Assembly (NCBI GenBank): GCA_021604505.1
Contig: BQJC01000002.1
Span: 186,001-250,000 of the forward strand
DNA from: Nitrospinaceae bacterium
GTDB taxonomy: Bacteria; Nitrospinota; Nitrospinia; Nitrospinales; VA-1
Direction: 5' to 3'
DNA: 64,000 bases
This document shows, in pieces, positions 36,168-45,714 of this stretch. Within the stretch, counting starts at the first letter, position 1, and each line of letters starts with the position of its first letter. A program made the position numbers and the translations under genes. The notes beneath the pieces were generated by a model that saw only the letters and a list, made by a program, of their open reading frames with translations, was not told the DNA's origin and did not search any database.

Positions 36168-36599
36168 ATGACGATTCGGACAAAAAGACAATTCAACGAA
36201 AATAAACTGATAAGGATTTTGAATCTTCTGGACAGCCCCATGGAAGGAGAGGTGTTGGCCGCGGCAAAATGCGCTTCCCGTTATTTGAAAACCCACGGGG
36301 CTTCCTGGAATGAGGTGATTCAAAAGTCCCGGACTCCATCCTGTGAACCCCGCCTTAGCTCCGGGTTTATCGGGTTAAAAGATGCCGTGATCCTGAAACG
36401 CACTCAGAGAGCCCGCCTGCTTGCAGTAAAACTGACCAACGGGCGGACCGAAAACTTCTGGTTTCCTTGTTCCACTCTGAAGGAGGTGGGGAGGAAAATT
36501 TACGCCGCAAAATGGATTGTCGAAAGAAAGGAAAAAGAAATGGCTCAAGGAGAAAATTACGCGCACATTCATGCGGACCTGAGCGGGCCGATGGGTTGA
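36168..36599 (+). CDS. Protein with DUF2786-like N-terminus
   Basis: About 143 residues. The N-terminal KLIRILNLLDSPMEGEVLAA and AAKCASRYLKTHGASWNEVI follow the DUF2786 pattern (short helical pair with E-AxxAAxxxxxLL). The rest is basic, ending in an acidic/His tail. Function is unknown and no domain is enzymatic. The start has only a weak GGCGGG site. It stands alone. Confidence 0.65.
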   Translation: MTIRTKRQFNENKLIRILNLLDSPMEGEVLAAAKCASRYLKTHGASWNEVIQKSRTPSCEPRLSSGFIGLKDAVILKRTQRARLLAVKLTNGRTENFWFPCSTLKEVGRKIYAAKWIVERKEKEMAQGENYAHIHADLSGPMG

Positions 36600-36670
36600 A
36601 TCGGATGAAAAACCGAGTCGTTTCCAAAAAGCGGGCTTGAAAGAAAAAGTTCTTAAGAGGAGCGCTGGAG

Positions 36671-36811
36671 TTATAGCGTTTCTATGCCAAAAAATTTCAA
36701 AAAAGAAACCGCGGCCCAGATGCCGATACTGGCAAAAAAACCCAACGCGACAGCAATTGAAATAAAGAGAACGGCCAGCTTGATGATTTCTTTAAAAAGA
36801 TTTTTTTTCAT
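36671..36811 (-). CDS. 46-residue single-pass membrane protein
   Basis: MKKNLFKEIIK, then a long hydrophobic helix (LAVLFISIAVALGFFASIGI), then WAAVSFLKFFGIETL and a TAA. A GGGGAAAG stretch is about 6 bp upstream of the ATG. It is the right size and charge pattern (basic cytoplasmic N-terminus) for a real small membrane protein, but there is no homology to lean on. Confidence 0.5.
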   Translation of the reverse strand: MKKNLFKEIIKLAVLFISIAVALGFFASIGIWAAVSFLKFFGIETL

Positions 36812-37004
36812 AGATACTTTCCCCGCCCATAATTTTCCGTCAACATCTCATCAGGAATGAATTACCTGCATCAGGTTATAAATCAATAACAAAAACGCAA
36901 AACATAATACCACTTTGCTGGCGAAAATCTTTAAAAATTAACTTGCGGGGATACCCACACTCATTTCACAGAAACATTCAAACCAATGTCCCGCTTCAGG
37001 CCGG

Positions 37005-37733
37005 CTAATTTTTTACCGGATCCATCAATGGATTGCCAAACCGCAGGGTTTCGATTAACCGGTCCAGGGTCTGCGTGCCCTCTTCCCACTCCCTTACCGG
37101 AACTTTCTGATTCGCCCGCAGCAGAACAAACAAGTATTCTCTGTGAAGGGCCACACCATACAACGCTCGGAAGTACTTTCCATCAGCCCATTCCAGGCGC
37201 TTCGCCATTTTAGGCGACGGAAGATTTTTCGTGGTGATTTGCGCCGGGCGGTCCGGCGGATGTAAAAACTGCAGGCGTTCCATATAGCCAGCCAAAAGGT
37301 TGTCGGGTAAGTCACTGTCTGTTTTGATGAACTTCCCTTTGAGAAACTTTATCAAATCACTTTCCGGAATCGTACCCACAAGAATTTGCATGGGCTGGGT
37401 CGGGTGCTGAAAACCGACATCCAGATCCCATATTAATTTCTCATAAGTTTTGGGCGGCCGGGGCCTGATCTCTATGTCATCTCTATTGTTTGTCCTCTGC
37501 CGGTTACTTCGCTCAAGGGCATATCTGGATCGATGCTTCTTGATGATCACATGACCCAATTCCCGCTCGTAGACCCAGGCATCTTTATCTTTTTGCCAGC
37601 CCACTTCGGGGACGCTAAATGAATAACTTTTAGCCGCCTGAACGAAGGTACCATCGGTAATTTTCGAAGTGGCGCAACCTTGCGCACCCACCAGCAAAAA
37701 GACGAAAACCCCCGCCCGAATCCAGGGAAACAT
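37005..37733 (-). CDS. Lipoprotein of unknown function
   Basis: About 242 residues from ATG 37733, chosen because AAGGTGAG lies just upstream and the lipoprotein signal begins at once (MFPWIRAGVFVFLLVGAQGC). The body is charged and beta-rich (YSFSVPEVGWQKDKDAWVYE, GHVIIKKHRSRYALERS, FRALYGVALHREYLFVLLRA). No family is recognised; the LHREYLFVLLRANQ segment resembles DUF-type stress or export proteins only loosely. It is a stand-alone gene. Confidence 0.78.
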   Translation of the reverse strand: MFPWIRAGVFVFLLVGAQGCATSKITDGTFVQAAKSYSFSVPEVGWQKDKDAWVYERELGHVIIKKHRSRYALERSNRQRTNNRDDIEIRPRPPKTYEKLIWDLDVGFQHPTQPMQILVGTIPESDLIKFLKGKFIKTDSDLPDNLLAGYMERLQFLHPPDRPAQITTKNLPSPKMAKRLEWADGKYFRALYGVALHREYLFVLLRANQKVPVREWEEGTQTLDRLIETLRFGNPLMDPVKN

Positions 37734-38205
37734 TGTGCTCACCTTCTTTATAAAATAATCCGATCGGCCGTCAAAAGGAAAAGCGTTCATGGAATCTGCA
37801 AACCAGCTGAAAAATTGGAACCACCGTTTTCAAATCATACCAGTCGCTGGAAAAATCACAACCCCTCTCAGACAACCCCCTAGCGTCCTCTTTTCTAATC
37901 GCCCAAAAAACCGTTCCAAACGGATTCGCAGAAAACCCAAAGGTCCTGAAAATCCGTAAAATCGTTGTAAAAATGCTGACTATTATGCCTTTTTTAAAAC
38001 CAGTGATCCAAAATATTCTCAAAAACTCTTCTTCGGGCCAGGCTCAGCACATAACCCATAACATACTAATTTTTTGACTTTTATGCCACTATACGTTAAT
38101 CTTAAAAGGCAATAGTTTACATTTAATGTTTATTTTCATAGATAGCGACACCGGCTTTTTTATAGGCTTTCCGCCCAAGGAATTTATCGGCTTAAGGAAC
38201 CGCTC
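37734..38205. other. Intergenic region, no gene seen
   Basis: A+T-rich divergent region between the lipoprotein and the response regulator. TTGACT at 38074 followed by several TA-rich hexamers could serve the regulator, but no well-spaced -10 is clear. The reading frame at 37771-38022 (minus) has no supporting features. Confidence 0.5.
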
Positions 38206-39159
38206 GTGAATAATAAAGCTCAAAATATTAAACTACTGATCGTCGACGATGATCCTGAAGACCGATACGCGTATAAGCGGATGCTCAAGCAGATCAATGG
38301 CGCCAATTGGACCGTCCTGGAGGCGGAAACCGGAGACGAGGGGCTCGATCTTTTCAAGCTGGAAAAACCCGACTGTGTTCTTCTGGATTACATTTTACCG
38401 GATATCGACGGACTGGAATTCTTGCTCCAGATGAAAAAAATTTCAGCCACACCTTCTCTTCCCGTCGTTATGCTGACCGGCCAGGGGGATGAAACCGTCG
38501 CTGTTTTAGCGATGAAAGAAGGCGCGAGCAACTACCTCGTCAAAGGCGCACTGACTCCGGCTTCCCTCAAGACCAACCTTTTTCATTGCATTAAAATAAG
38601 CGGCTCAGCGAATTCAGTGGGGGCTTTATCCAAAGCCGACTGGAATAAAAAGAAAAAAGTGGAGCTGATTTCTGAAATTCAAAATCTTAAAGAAAAACTG
38701 GAAACTTCATCTGGAATCGACCCTCTCACCGGATTGCCCAACCGCACCAACATGTTGGGCAAACTGCATTATGAAAAATGCCGGTTCGAACGCAATAAAA
38801 AACCTTTTTCCATGATCATGGCGGACATCGATAATTTTTCCGTCATCCACCAATCCTACGATGCCAGAAAAGTCAATGAAGTCATGGCTCAGACAGGCAA
38901 ATTCCTCGACTTCAATTCCAGAAAGCAGGACGTCGTCAGCTATTGGGGAAAGGAGCGGTTTCTCCTCCTTCTGCCGGAAACCGGATTGGAAGGGGCCACC
39001 GTTCTTATTGAAAAGCTTTGTGCAAAAATTGAATCGGGAGGATTTCCCCACCCGGATCAAACCATCCCCGTAACCATGAGTTTTCGAGCCGGTGCTTACA
39101 GCGACGAAACCATGGAAATTGAGGACTGCATCCTGGAAGCTGACGGATGCCTGATGTAA
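38206..39159 (+). CDS. Response regulator with degenerate GGDEF domain
   Basis: About 317 residues from a GTG start after AAGGAA. Receiver domain (~8-125) with Asp 61 in CVLLDYILPDIDG and the later VMLTGQGD and NYLVKG. A linker is followed by a GGDEF-fold domain (~168-315) that opens normally (IDPLTGLPNRTNMLG; IMADIDNFSVIH) but has WGKERFLLLLPET where GGDEF should be. It most likely lacks diguanylate cyclase activity and serves as a binding or signalling domain. The GAF-phosphatase gene follows 150 bp later. Confidence 0.88.
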   Translation: MNNKAQNIKLLIVDDDPEDRYAYKRMLKQINGANWTVLEAETGDEGLDLFKLEKPDCVLLDYILPDIDGLEFLLQMKKISATPSLPVVMLTGQGDETVAVLAMKEGASNYLVKGALTPASLKTNLFHCIKISGSANSVGALSKADWNKKKKVELISEIQNLKEKLETSSGIDPLTGLPNRTNMLGKLHYEKCRFERNKKPFSMIMADIDNFSVIHQSYDARKVNEVMAQTGKFLDFNSRKQDVVSYWGKERFLLLLPETGLEGATVLIEKLCAKIESGGFPHPDQTIPVTMSFRAGAYSDETMEIEDCILEADGCLM

Positions 39160-39311
39160 CCCGCCTGGGCATCTTCAAAATTTATAAACCTTCTGTTTTT
39201 GCTTTTTATTTTTAAATTTAGCGCCTTCCTCTCCAGCCGGTTTTCTCAAGGCAGTCCAAACGCACCTACAAAAATTTTCCAGCTAAGGAAAAATCGTTTA
39301 AACTCTTTGGC

Positions 39312-40658
39312 ATGGATCTCGACCCCAATTATGAACCGGAATTTGATTCCTTAAAAAAACTATTGCTGGACATGGCCCAGGAACGTTCCTGGAAAGCCCT
39401 CCTCAATATGATTGGCGATCGGTTGATGGAGCGCCCGCACATGGTGATGGGGCGTATCTGGCTCATCCTGCCCGGAGATATCTGCCCCACCTGCCCCATG
39501 CGGCAGGAATGCCCGGATCAAACAGAATGCCTTCATCTTGTCGCCAGTAAAAGCCATCCCATTTTGAAAAACGGAAAGCCCACCCAGATTTTGGATGACG
39601 AATTCAAGCGTATCCCCCTTGGCGCCCGTAAAATCGGACGCATTGCTCAAGAAGCACGAGCCATCTCGATCACGAACATGGCACAGGATTCCAATAGAGA
39701 ATCGAGCCGTGCCTGGGCGAAACAAAACGACATTCGCGGTGTACGCGGGTTCCCGCTGATTTATAAAGGTCAGGTTTTAGGCGTATCGGTGCTATTCACC
39801 CGCCTCGTTCTCGATTCCGAAAGTGAAGGAGAGGGTCGGATGTGGGGGAGAATCATAGCCGATCATATCGCCGCCGCAATCGCCAACGCCAGAGCTTTCG
39901 AGGAATTGGAAAAAGTAACCGCCGAAAAAGAACGCATCGAAAGCGAACTGAAATTCGCCAAACTGGTTCAGGAAGGATTTTTACCGCAGGAACCGCCGAA
40001 CGTCGCCAATTACGACTTTGCCGCGGCGATGGTCCCCGCAAAATTTGTGGGTGGTGATTTTTATGATTTCATTCCGCTCAAAAATGATCAAATGGGGATT
40101 GTCCTCGGCGACGTCTCCGGCAAAGGGGTTTCCGCCGCCCTTTACATGGCGCGTCTGTTGAGTGATTTCCGCTACATCGCCCAGTTCGATCCGGCGCCTG
40201 AAAAGGTACTGCATCAGGTCAATCAAATCCTGTGCGAACGGTCTCGCCAGGGAATGTTCGCCACCGCTCTTTTTCTTTTGCTGGACAGAACAAACAAAAA
40301 ACTAAAGATCGCCAATGCGGGGCATCATCCTGTTCTGATCAAAAGTGCAGACAACACAATCAGTCTGAAAGGGCATAAAGGGGGAATCCCGCTGGGGATT
40401 CTTTCTGAAGCTGAGTATTCCACTGAAGAAGTACAACTGCGCAAGGGGAACACCGTCTTGCTTTACACCGATGGCGCGACGGAAACATTTAATGAACAGA
40501 AAGAATCCTTTGGGTTGAAACGGCTGTATCAAGTCCTCGCAAAGAACGTCAGTTCTCCCAGGGAGCTCATAAAAAAAACCCAGGAATCCATTAAAAAATT
40601 CACCCACAGGGCAACGCCGCAAGATGATTTGACTTTATTAGCCATTAAGGTTTTATAA
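39312..40658 (+). CDS. GAF-domain PP2C/SpoIIE-type serine phosphatase
   Basis: About 448 residues. N-terminal GAF (~30-215) contains a Cys cluster, ICPTCPMRQECPD then ECLHLVAS, which could hold a metal or Fe-S centre. A short coiled coil (~210-235) precedes the RsbU/SpoIIE phosphatase (~240-445) with KFVGGDFYDFIPL, MGIVLGDVSGKGVSAAL, LLYTDGATETFNEQKE and DDLTLLAIK. It would dephosphorylate an anti-sigma-antagonist in a partner switch, but no such STAS or kinase gene is in this window. Together with the preceding receiver protein it may form one signalling branch. Confidence 0.92.
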   Translation: MDLDPNYEPEFDSLKKLLLDMAQERSWKALLNMIGDRLMERPHMVMGRIWLILPGDICPTCPMRQECPDQTECLHLVASKSHPILKNGKPTQILDDEFKRIPLGARKIGRIAQEARAISITNMAQDSNRESSRAWAKQNDIRGVRGFPLIYKGQVLGVSVLFTRLVLDSESEGEGRMWGRIIADHIAAAIANARAFEELEKVTAEKERIESELKFAKLVQEGFLPQEPPNVANYDFAAAMVPAKFVGGDFYDFIPLKNDQMGIVLGDVSGKGVSAALYMARLLSDFRYIAQFDPAPEKVLHQVNQILCERSRQGMFATALFLLLDRTNKKLKIANAGHHPVLIKSADNTISLKGHKGGIPLGILSEAEYSTEEVQLRKGNTVLLYTDGATETFNEQKESFGLKRLYQVLAKNVSSPRELIKKTQESIKKFTHRATPQDDLTLLAIKVL

Positions 40659-40717
40659 GGTCTCACCCCTGCCGTTAATCACCCACGGTGGTTGGAAGGT
40701 TGTTTCAGGAGTTTGAC

Positions 40718-41179
40718 ATGCCAGGAAAAAGACTGTTTTTGTATTTGTCGACAACGGGAATCCTTTTGGTTTCGGCCTGCACCGGGAAAGCGCCCATAAG
40801 CCTCGGCCAATTTGCCCCGTGCCCCGAGTCTCCCAATTGCGTTTCGACACAAGCGCAGGATGAAACCCACGCCATCGCCCCCATCACATACAGCGATGAT
40901 AGGGAAACCGCGAAAAAGCGCTTGCTTGCAATCGTCCATTCCCTTCCCCGCACACGGGTCGTTGCGGAAAAGGACGATTACTCCCATGTCGAGTTCACAT
41001 CCAGAATCTTCCGCTTTGTGGATGACGTGGAATTTTATTTTGCCATCGAAGAAGGCAAGATCCATTTTCGCTCGGCGTCCCGAATCGGGCGCTCTGATCT
41101 GGGTGTGAACCGCAAGCGAATGGAGGAAATACGCTCACAGTTTAACTCTCCTGCCCCCCAGGTCAGCGGGAAAATTTAA
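40718..41179 (+). CDS. DUF1499 lipoprotein
   Basis: About 153 residues from ATG 40718 with CAGGAG upstream. Lipoprotein signal ends LLVSACTG. The DUF1499 marks follow: CPESPNCVSTQA, HVEFTSRIFRFVDDVEF and the end RSASRIGRSDLGVNRKRM. Function is unknown, though the family is widespread in marine bacteria. Confidence 0.9.
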   Translation: MPGKRLFLYLSTTGILLVSACTGKAPISLGQFAPCPESPNCVSTQAQDETHAIAPITYSDDRETAKKRLLAIVHSLPRTRVVAEKDDYSHVEFTSRIFRFVDDVEFYFAIEEGKIHFRSASRIGRSDLGVNRKRMEEIRSQFNSPAPQVSGKI

Positions 41180-41209
41180 ACATCAATTAACAAATAGGGG
41201 AAAAATTCA

Positions 41210-42823
41210 ATGAATAAAGTCAGCGTCGCCGATTGGACCACACTCAAACCCCTGGAACCCGTTTATGCCCTGGTCGCCAACGTCGATCTCGTGGTGATCC
41301 GTCATGACGATCAGGCGTCGGTGTTATTTGGACGCTGTCCTCATCGCGGGGCCCTAATGGCCGACGGAACTGTAAATGGCCACAATCTGATTTGCGGAGT
41401 CCACGGCTGGGATTTTCGTTACGACACCGGCGTCAGCGAATACAACAATGATGAATCACTCCACAAATTCCAGGCCTGGGTGGAAAATGACCAGGTCCTG
41501 GTGGACGAAGATGAAATTTCCAGCTGGCAGGACGAAAACCCCCAGCCCTACGACCGCGACAGCTATCAAGGATTGTATCAGGATATTCATGGCACGGATG
41601 CGGAACCGCACGTCCACCTGATCCAGAATTTAGCCAAAAATGGCTTGTCTAAATTCGGCCCCCACGGTCCGGTTTCAGCCATGGGAGTCCCCCATGACGA
41701 GCTCCCAGAGTGGAAAGACCTTCAGGTCGTCACCGGCCAACTCGCCCGCCTGCCGCAACTGGATGAAGTGGACGTGAAGACCGGGGTCGTCATCGGTCCA
41801 AGAGCCAAAAAACCCCTGCATTTAAAAATCCCCCTTTTCGTTTCGGACATGAGCTTTGGCGCCTTATCCCTGGAAGCCAAGGTCGCCCTGGCAAAGGGAG
41901 CCGAACTGGCGGGAACGGGAATTTGTTCCGGGGAAGGGGGAATGCTTCCCGAAGAACAAGAGGCCAACTCCCGCTACTTTTATGAGCTGGCCTCCGCCCG
42001 ATTCGGGTATTCCATGGACAAGGTTAAAAAGTGCCAGGCCTTCCATTTCAAGGGAGGTCAGGGGGCAAAAACTGGAACCGGCGGCCATTTGCCCGGTTGT
42101 AAAGTGGATGAAAAAATCGCCGCCGTGCGAAATCTGAAGCCTGGAGAAGCCGCAATTTCACCTTCCCGTTTTCCCGACTGGGAAAGTGAAGAAAACTTTC
42201 GCGAGTTTGCCGAAGAAGTGCGTAAGGCCACAGGCGGAATCCCCATCGGCTTCAAACTTTCCGCTCAGCACATCGAACAGGATATCGACGCCGCCTTGAG
42301 GATCGGTGTGGATTATATTATCCTGGATGGCCGCGGCGGCGGGACGGGAGCGGCGCCCTTGATTTTTCGAGATAATATTTCCGTACCCACCATTCCAGCG
42401 CTGGCCCGGGCCAGAAGACACCTGGATCGCATCGGGCAAAAGGACATCAGTTTAATCATCACCGGCGGCTTGCGAACGGCAGACGATTTTTTTAAAGCCC
42501 TGGCCCTGGGAGCCGATGCAGTAGCCGTGTCCAACTCCGCTCTGCAAGCCATCGGATGCCTGGGGATGCGCGCCTGCCACACCAACAACTGTCCGGTGGG
42601 CATTGCCACCCAGAAAAAAGATTTACGCGCCCGCCTGATCATTGACGAATCGGCGGACAGGCTTTCCCGGTTTTTTGATGCTTCGGTGGAACTGATGAAA
42701 ATCCTTTGCCGCGCTTGCGGTCACACACGATTGGACCAATTGAGCCTCGATGATTTGACCACCTGGAAAAAAGACATGGCTGATCTTTCAGGCGTTCCGT
42801 ATGCAGGGGTAGGAACAGAATAA
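41210..42823 (+). CDS. Rieske domain fused to glutamate-synthase-type FMN domain
   Basis: About 537 residues. The N-terminal part (~1-105) is a Rieske [2Fe-2S] ferredoxin with C43-x-H45 (RCPHRGALMADG) and C62-x2-H65 (CGVHGWDFRYDTG). After a ~70-residue linker comes the GltB central/FMN domain (~165-520): FVSDMSFGALSLEAKVALA, GTGICSGEGGMLPEE, KGGQGAKTGTGGHLPG, DGRGGGTGAAP and a 3Fe-4S-type Cys set near the end (GCLGMRACHTNNCPVGIAT). The glutaminase domain is absent. It probably moves electrons from a ferredoxin-like donor to an unknown acceptor; calling it glutamate synthase would be premature. Confidence 0.92.
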   Translation: MNKVSVADWTTLKPLEPVYALVANVDLVVIRHDDQASVLFGRCPHRGALMADGTVNGHNLICGVHGWDFRYDTGVSEYNNDESLHKFQAWVENDQVLVDEDEISSWQDENPQPYDRDSYQGLYQDIHGTDAEPHVHLIQNLAKNGLSKFGPHGPVSAMGVPHDELPEWKDLQVVTGQLARLPQLDEVDVKTGVVIGPRAKKPLHLKIPLFVSDMSFGALSLEAKVALAKGAELAGTGICSGEGGMLPEEQEANSRYFYELASARFGYSMDKVKKCQAFHFKGGQGAKTGTGGHLPGCKVDEKIAAVRNLKPGEAAISPSRFPDWESEENFREFAEEVRKATGGIPIGFKLSAQHIEQDIDAALRIGVDYIILDGRGGGTGAAPLIFRDNISVPTIPALARARRHLDRIGQKDISLIITGGLRTADDFFKALALGADAVAVSNSALQAIGCLGMRACHTNNCPVGIATQKKDLRARLIIDESADRLSRFFDASVELMKILCRACGHTRLDQLSLDDLTTWKKDMADLSGVPYAGVGTE

Positions 42824-42851
42824 AGCGTTCAAACTGGAAATTCTAGAATCT

Positions 42852-43037
42852 ATGCAACAAGCGGAAAAACATTTCACCTGCCCTTATTGTGGCGAAACCA
42901 TTTCAATGGTCCTGGATCTTTCAGTGAACCAACAAACCTATACTGAGGACTGCGAAGTTTGTTGCCGCCCCATTGAAATTCGTTACAGCGCCCGGAATGG
43001 AGAGATCGCGGAATTCTGGGCGCAACGGACAGAATAA
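42852..43037 (+). CDS. CPXCG-motif cysteine-rich small protein
   Basis: About 61 residues: FTCPYCGETISM at the start and EDCEVCCRPIEI in the middle give two Cys pairs, the zinc-binding pattern of the family. Function is unknown. It lies between the Rieske fusion and a methyltransferase. Confidence 0.9.
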   Translation: MQQAEKHFTCPYCGETISMVLDLSVNQQTYTEDCEVCCRPIEIRYSARNGEIAEFWAQRTE

Positions 43038-43043
43038 AAAACC

Positions 43044-43859
43044 ATGAACACTCAAAAACCATTGGTGCCGCCGGAAAAACAGAACTGGCCGTTACCGAAA
43101 AAAGATTACTGGTCGACTCCGTTCGCCGAAAAACTGATGCATCATCTGGATCTTTTTCCGGGCGCATCGGTTCTCGACGTCGCTTCCGGTTCCGGAGTTC
43201 CGGCGTTTCACATCGCCGAACAGGTCGGCCCGACCGGACAGGTACTGGGAGTGGACCTGCACCCGGGACAGGTGCTTCGCTGCCGCACGACTCAGGGACA
43301 GCATCTTCCCTGGCTCCGCTTCGAGCAGGCGGACATGAGGGCCCTGCCAAACGATCTTGGAAAATTTGACCGCATCACCGGCAACATTTCTTTCATGTTT
43401 TTTCGTCCCCACCGTTTTGAAGCCCTGCACCAATTGACCGGGTTCCTAAAACCCGGTGGGCAGATTGTGTTGACCTTCCCTTCATTGGGCACCTTTGATT
43501 CCATCTGGCACCGGGTGGATCGGGAAATGGCTTCCCGCGGACTCAAAAAAGAGCAAAACGCTCTTCAGGAATATATTGCCGAGCGGCCTTCCGCCGGGCA
43601 GGCCCGAAAATGGCTTGAAGAAATTGGCATGGAACAAGTCGAAGTCACCGAATGGCCTTTGGAAATCGAATCCGGTCCGGGCCAGGCATTTCTCAATCAT
43701 CCCCTGCTGCGCGGCGGTTTTTTAGAAGACGCCTACGAATGTTTTGAAGACCAGGCACTGGCGCACGAGGTCATGAACACCGTGGCCGACGATCTTCCAA
43801 ATTTTATCCCGTTACTGGCTCAGCGTTGCGCCTTGTCAGCCTGGAGCCCCACGAAATGA
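43044..43859 (+). CDS. Class I SAM-dependent methyltransferase (UbiE-like)
   Basis: About 271 residues. SAM motif I is VLDVASGSGVPAFHIAE (~47-63), followed by VLGVDLHPGQV, QADMRALP and LKPGGQIVLTFP. The UbiE/MenG kind of motif order suggests a small-molecule or quinone substrate, but none can be named. Six bases separate it from the CPXCG gene, so these may share a transcript. Confidence 0.9.
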   Translation: MNTQKPLVPPEKQNWPLPKKDYWSTPFAEKLMHHLDLFPGASVLDVASGSGVPAFHIAEQVGPTGQVLGVDLHPGQVLRCRTTQGQHLPWLRFEQADMRALPNDLGKFDRITGNISFMFFRPHRFEALHQLTGFLKPGGQIVLTFPSLGTFDSIWHRVDREMASRGLKKEQNALQEYIAERPSAGQARKWLEEIGMEQVEVTEWPLEIESGPGQAFLNHPLLRGGFLEDAYECFEDQALAHEVMNTVADDLPNFIPLLAQRCALSAWSPTK

Positions 43860-43869
43860 CCCTCGGGGC

Positions 43870-44535
43870 ATGACTCTGACGAGCCACAAAAAATCCTGCC
43901 GGATTTGTGATTTCCCTTCTGCCCCATTTTTTCAGGATGACAGATCGTTTTATAAATGCCCGGAATGTCACTTAATTTTTTCAGTGGATTTTCCCGACAA
44001 AGCCGATGAAGAAAAGCATTACAAAACTCAGTGGGAAACGACTGACCCGGATTTCTGGAAAAGCCAGGTGGATGTGTTATTGCAACTGATAAACAATTAC
44101 CGGACGCCCAAACACATTTTGGATTTTGGCTCCGGCTCCGGAGAAATGACCCGCGAATTTCTAAAGAGAGGTTATGCTATCACTCCTTTGGAACCCATGA
44201 TCCACGGATATCTTGAAGATCAAAATTATCCGGCTCGGTTTGACGTGGTGATCGCCGTAGAAGTTCTCGAACACCTGTTGGACCCCTGGCATGAAATCCG
44301 CGAAATTGAAAAAGTTCTGGCCCCCCGGGGCATTGTCATTTTTTCTACTCTGCTCACCAACGAATTCATCCACCGCCCCGACGCGGCGGATCATTTCAAA
44401 AGCTGGTGGTACAAAGACGATCCCACCCATGTCAGTTTTTTTTGCAATCACGTTCTCTCCAAAATGGCCGATATAGGGAACTATGACATCGATATCATTG
44501 GCGACAAAGTGTTCGTATTACAAAGGATCCCATGA
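43870..44535 (+). CDS. Methyltransferase with N-terminal zinc ribbon
   Basis: About 221 residues. The first 45 residues hold two Cys pairs (SCRICDFPSA and YKCPECHLIF), a zinc ribbon common in O-antigen and tailoring methyltransferases. The SAM domain follows with ILDFGSGSGEMTREFL and VVIAVEVLEHLLDPW. The ATGA of its end overlaps the next gene's start, showing an operon. Confidence 0.9.
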   Translation: MTLTSHKKSCRICDFPSAPFFQDDRSFYKCPECHLIFSVDFPDKADEEKHYKTQWETTDPDFWKSQVDVLLQLINNYRTPKHILDFGSGSGEMTREFLKRGYAITPLEPMIHGYLEDQNYPARFDVVIAVEVLEHLLDPWHEIREIEKVLAPRGIVIFSTLLTNEFIHRPDAADHFKSWWYKDDPTHVSFFCNHVLSKMADIGNYDIDIIGDKVFVLQRIP

Positions 44536-45530
44536 AAATCATCCAAATCCTGGCTGACAGCAGTTACCTGCCGGCCTTAAAAAATATCGCCGAGAAACAC
44601 GATGCCGCGGACTATTGGGCCGGTCCCGAGGGGGAAGACGGCCGCCAGGAAGTGCGTCTTTTAGTCACTCCGGAAAAACGCCAGGATACGCTGGACGCTT
44701 TGCAGGCGACATTGGGGCACAGCGACACCGCCAAATGGTTTTTGTTGTCCATCGAGGCCGCGCTTCCGCGCCCGGAAGAAAAAGAACCCGAAAAAAAGGA
44801 AAAAGTCGATTTAGTAACAGCCAGCCGCGAGGAACTGTACAACAGCGTCGAAAAAAGCGCCCGGCTGGAAAGCAATTATCTTTTGCTGGTACTTCTTTCA
44901 ACAATCGTTGTGGCGATCGGCCTTTTAGAAGACAACGTCGCGGTGGTGATCGGCGCCATGGTGATCGCTCCCCTGCTCGGACCCAATATCGCCCTGGCCC
45001 TTGGCACAGCTCTCGGCGACACTTCCCTGATGTTAAAATCTCTTAAAACCACCCTGGCCGGATTGACCCTGGCGTTGGGACTGAGTTTTTTAATCGGCAA
45101 ACTCTGGCCATTGAACTTTGAGAGTAAGGAACTGCTCACCAGAACTTACGTGGGGCTGGATTCCGCCGCTCTTGCCTTTGCTTCCGGCGCGGCGGCGGTT
45201 TTATCGCTGACGACAGGACTGCCCAGCGTTTTAGTCGGCGTGATGGTGGCAGTCGCGCTTTTGCCGCCGACAGCCACTCTCGGCTTGATGCTGGGCGCGG
45301 GCAAGTGGGAACTTGCCACAGGCGCGGGACTGCTTCTCGCCGTCAACATCGTTTGCGTCAACCTGGCCGCAAAAATTTCGTTCTTGTATCGCGGCATCAA
45401 ACCGCGAACCTGGCTGGAAAAACAAAAAGCCCGCCAATCGATGGGGATATACATCCTGATATGGATTCTCTCCCTGGCCATTCTGCTTTTTGCCATTTAC
45501 CTGCGACAAAATACCCCTTTGGCAAAATAA
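44532..45530 (+). CDS. DUF389/TIGR00341-family membrane protein
   Basis: About 332 residues. A soluble N-terminal domain (~1-85) is followed by an acidic linker and 6-7 membrane helices (~110-325). The family marks are ARLESNYLLLVLLSTIVVAI, GAMVIAPLLGPNIALALG and GVMVAVALLPPTATLGLML. The function is unknown; it is often seen near stress genes. It overlaps the methyltransferase by 4 bp. Confidence 0.92.
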   Translation: MKIIQILADSSYLPALKNIAEKHDAADYWAGPEGEDGRQEVRLLVTPEKRQDTLDALQATLGHSDTAKWFLLSIEAALPRPEEKEPEKKEKVDLVTASREELYNSVEKSARLESNYLLLVLLSTIVVAIGLLEDNVAVVIGAMVIAPLLGPNIALALGTALGDTSLMLKSLKTTLAGLTLALGLSFLIGKLWPLNFESKELLTRTYVGLDSAALAFASGAAAVLSLTTGLPSVLVGVMVAVALLPPTATLGLMLGAGKWELATGAGLLLAVNIVCVNLAAKISFLYRGIKPRTWLEKQKARQSMGIYILIWILSLAILLFAIYLRQNTPLAK

Positions 45531-45714
45531 CGCTCTGCGCCTAAAATCAATTACTCTCAATCATTTCAAATAGACGGAAGCAAACTTCCCGGCGCGCTTC
45601 CACTCCCGCCGATCTCCAAATTTGATTTCTTAGCCCGGTTTGGTTAAGTTATAGGCGATCTCCTGGAACACATCCAAAATATTCACAACAGTTTCCCCAA
45701 GCCTGGAGAGGCAA

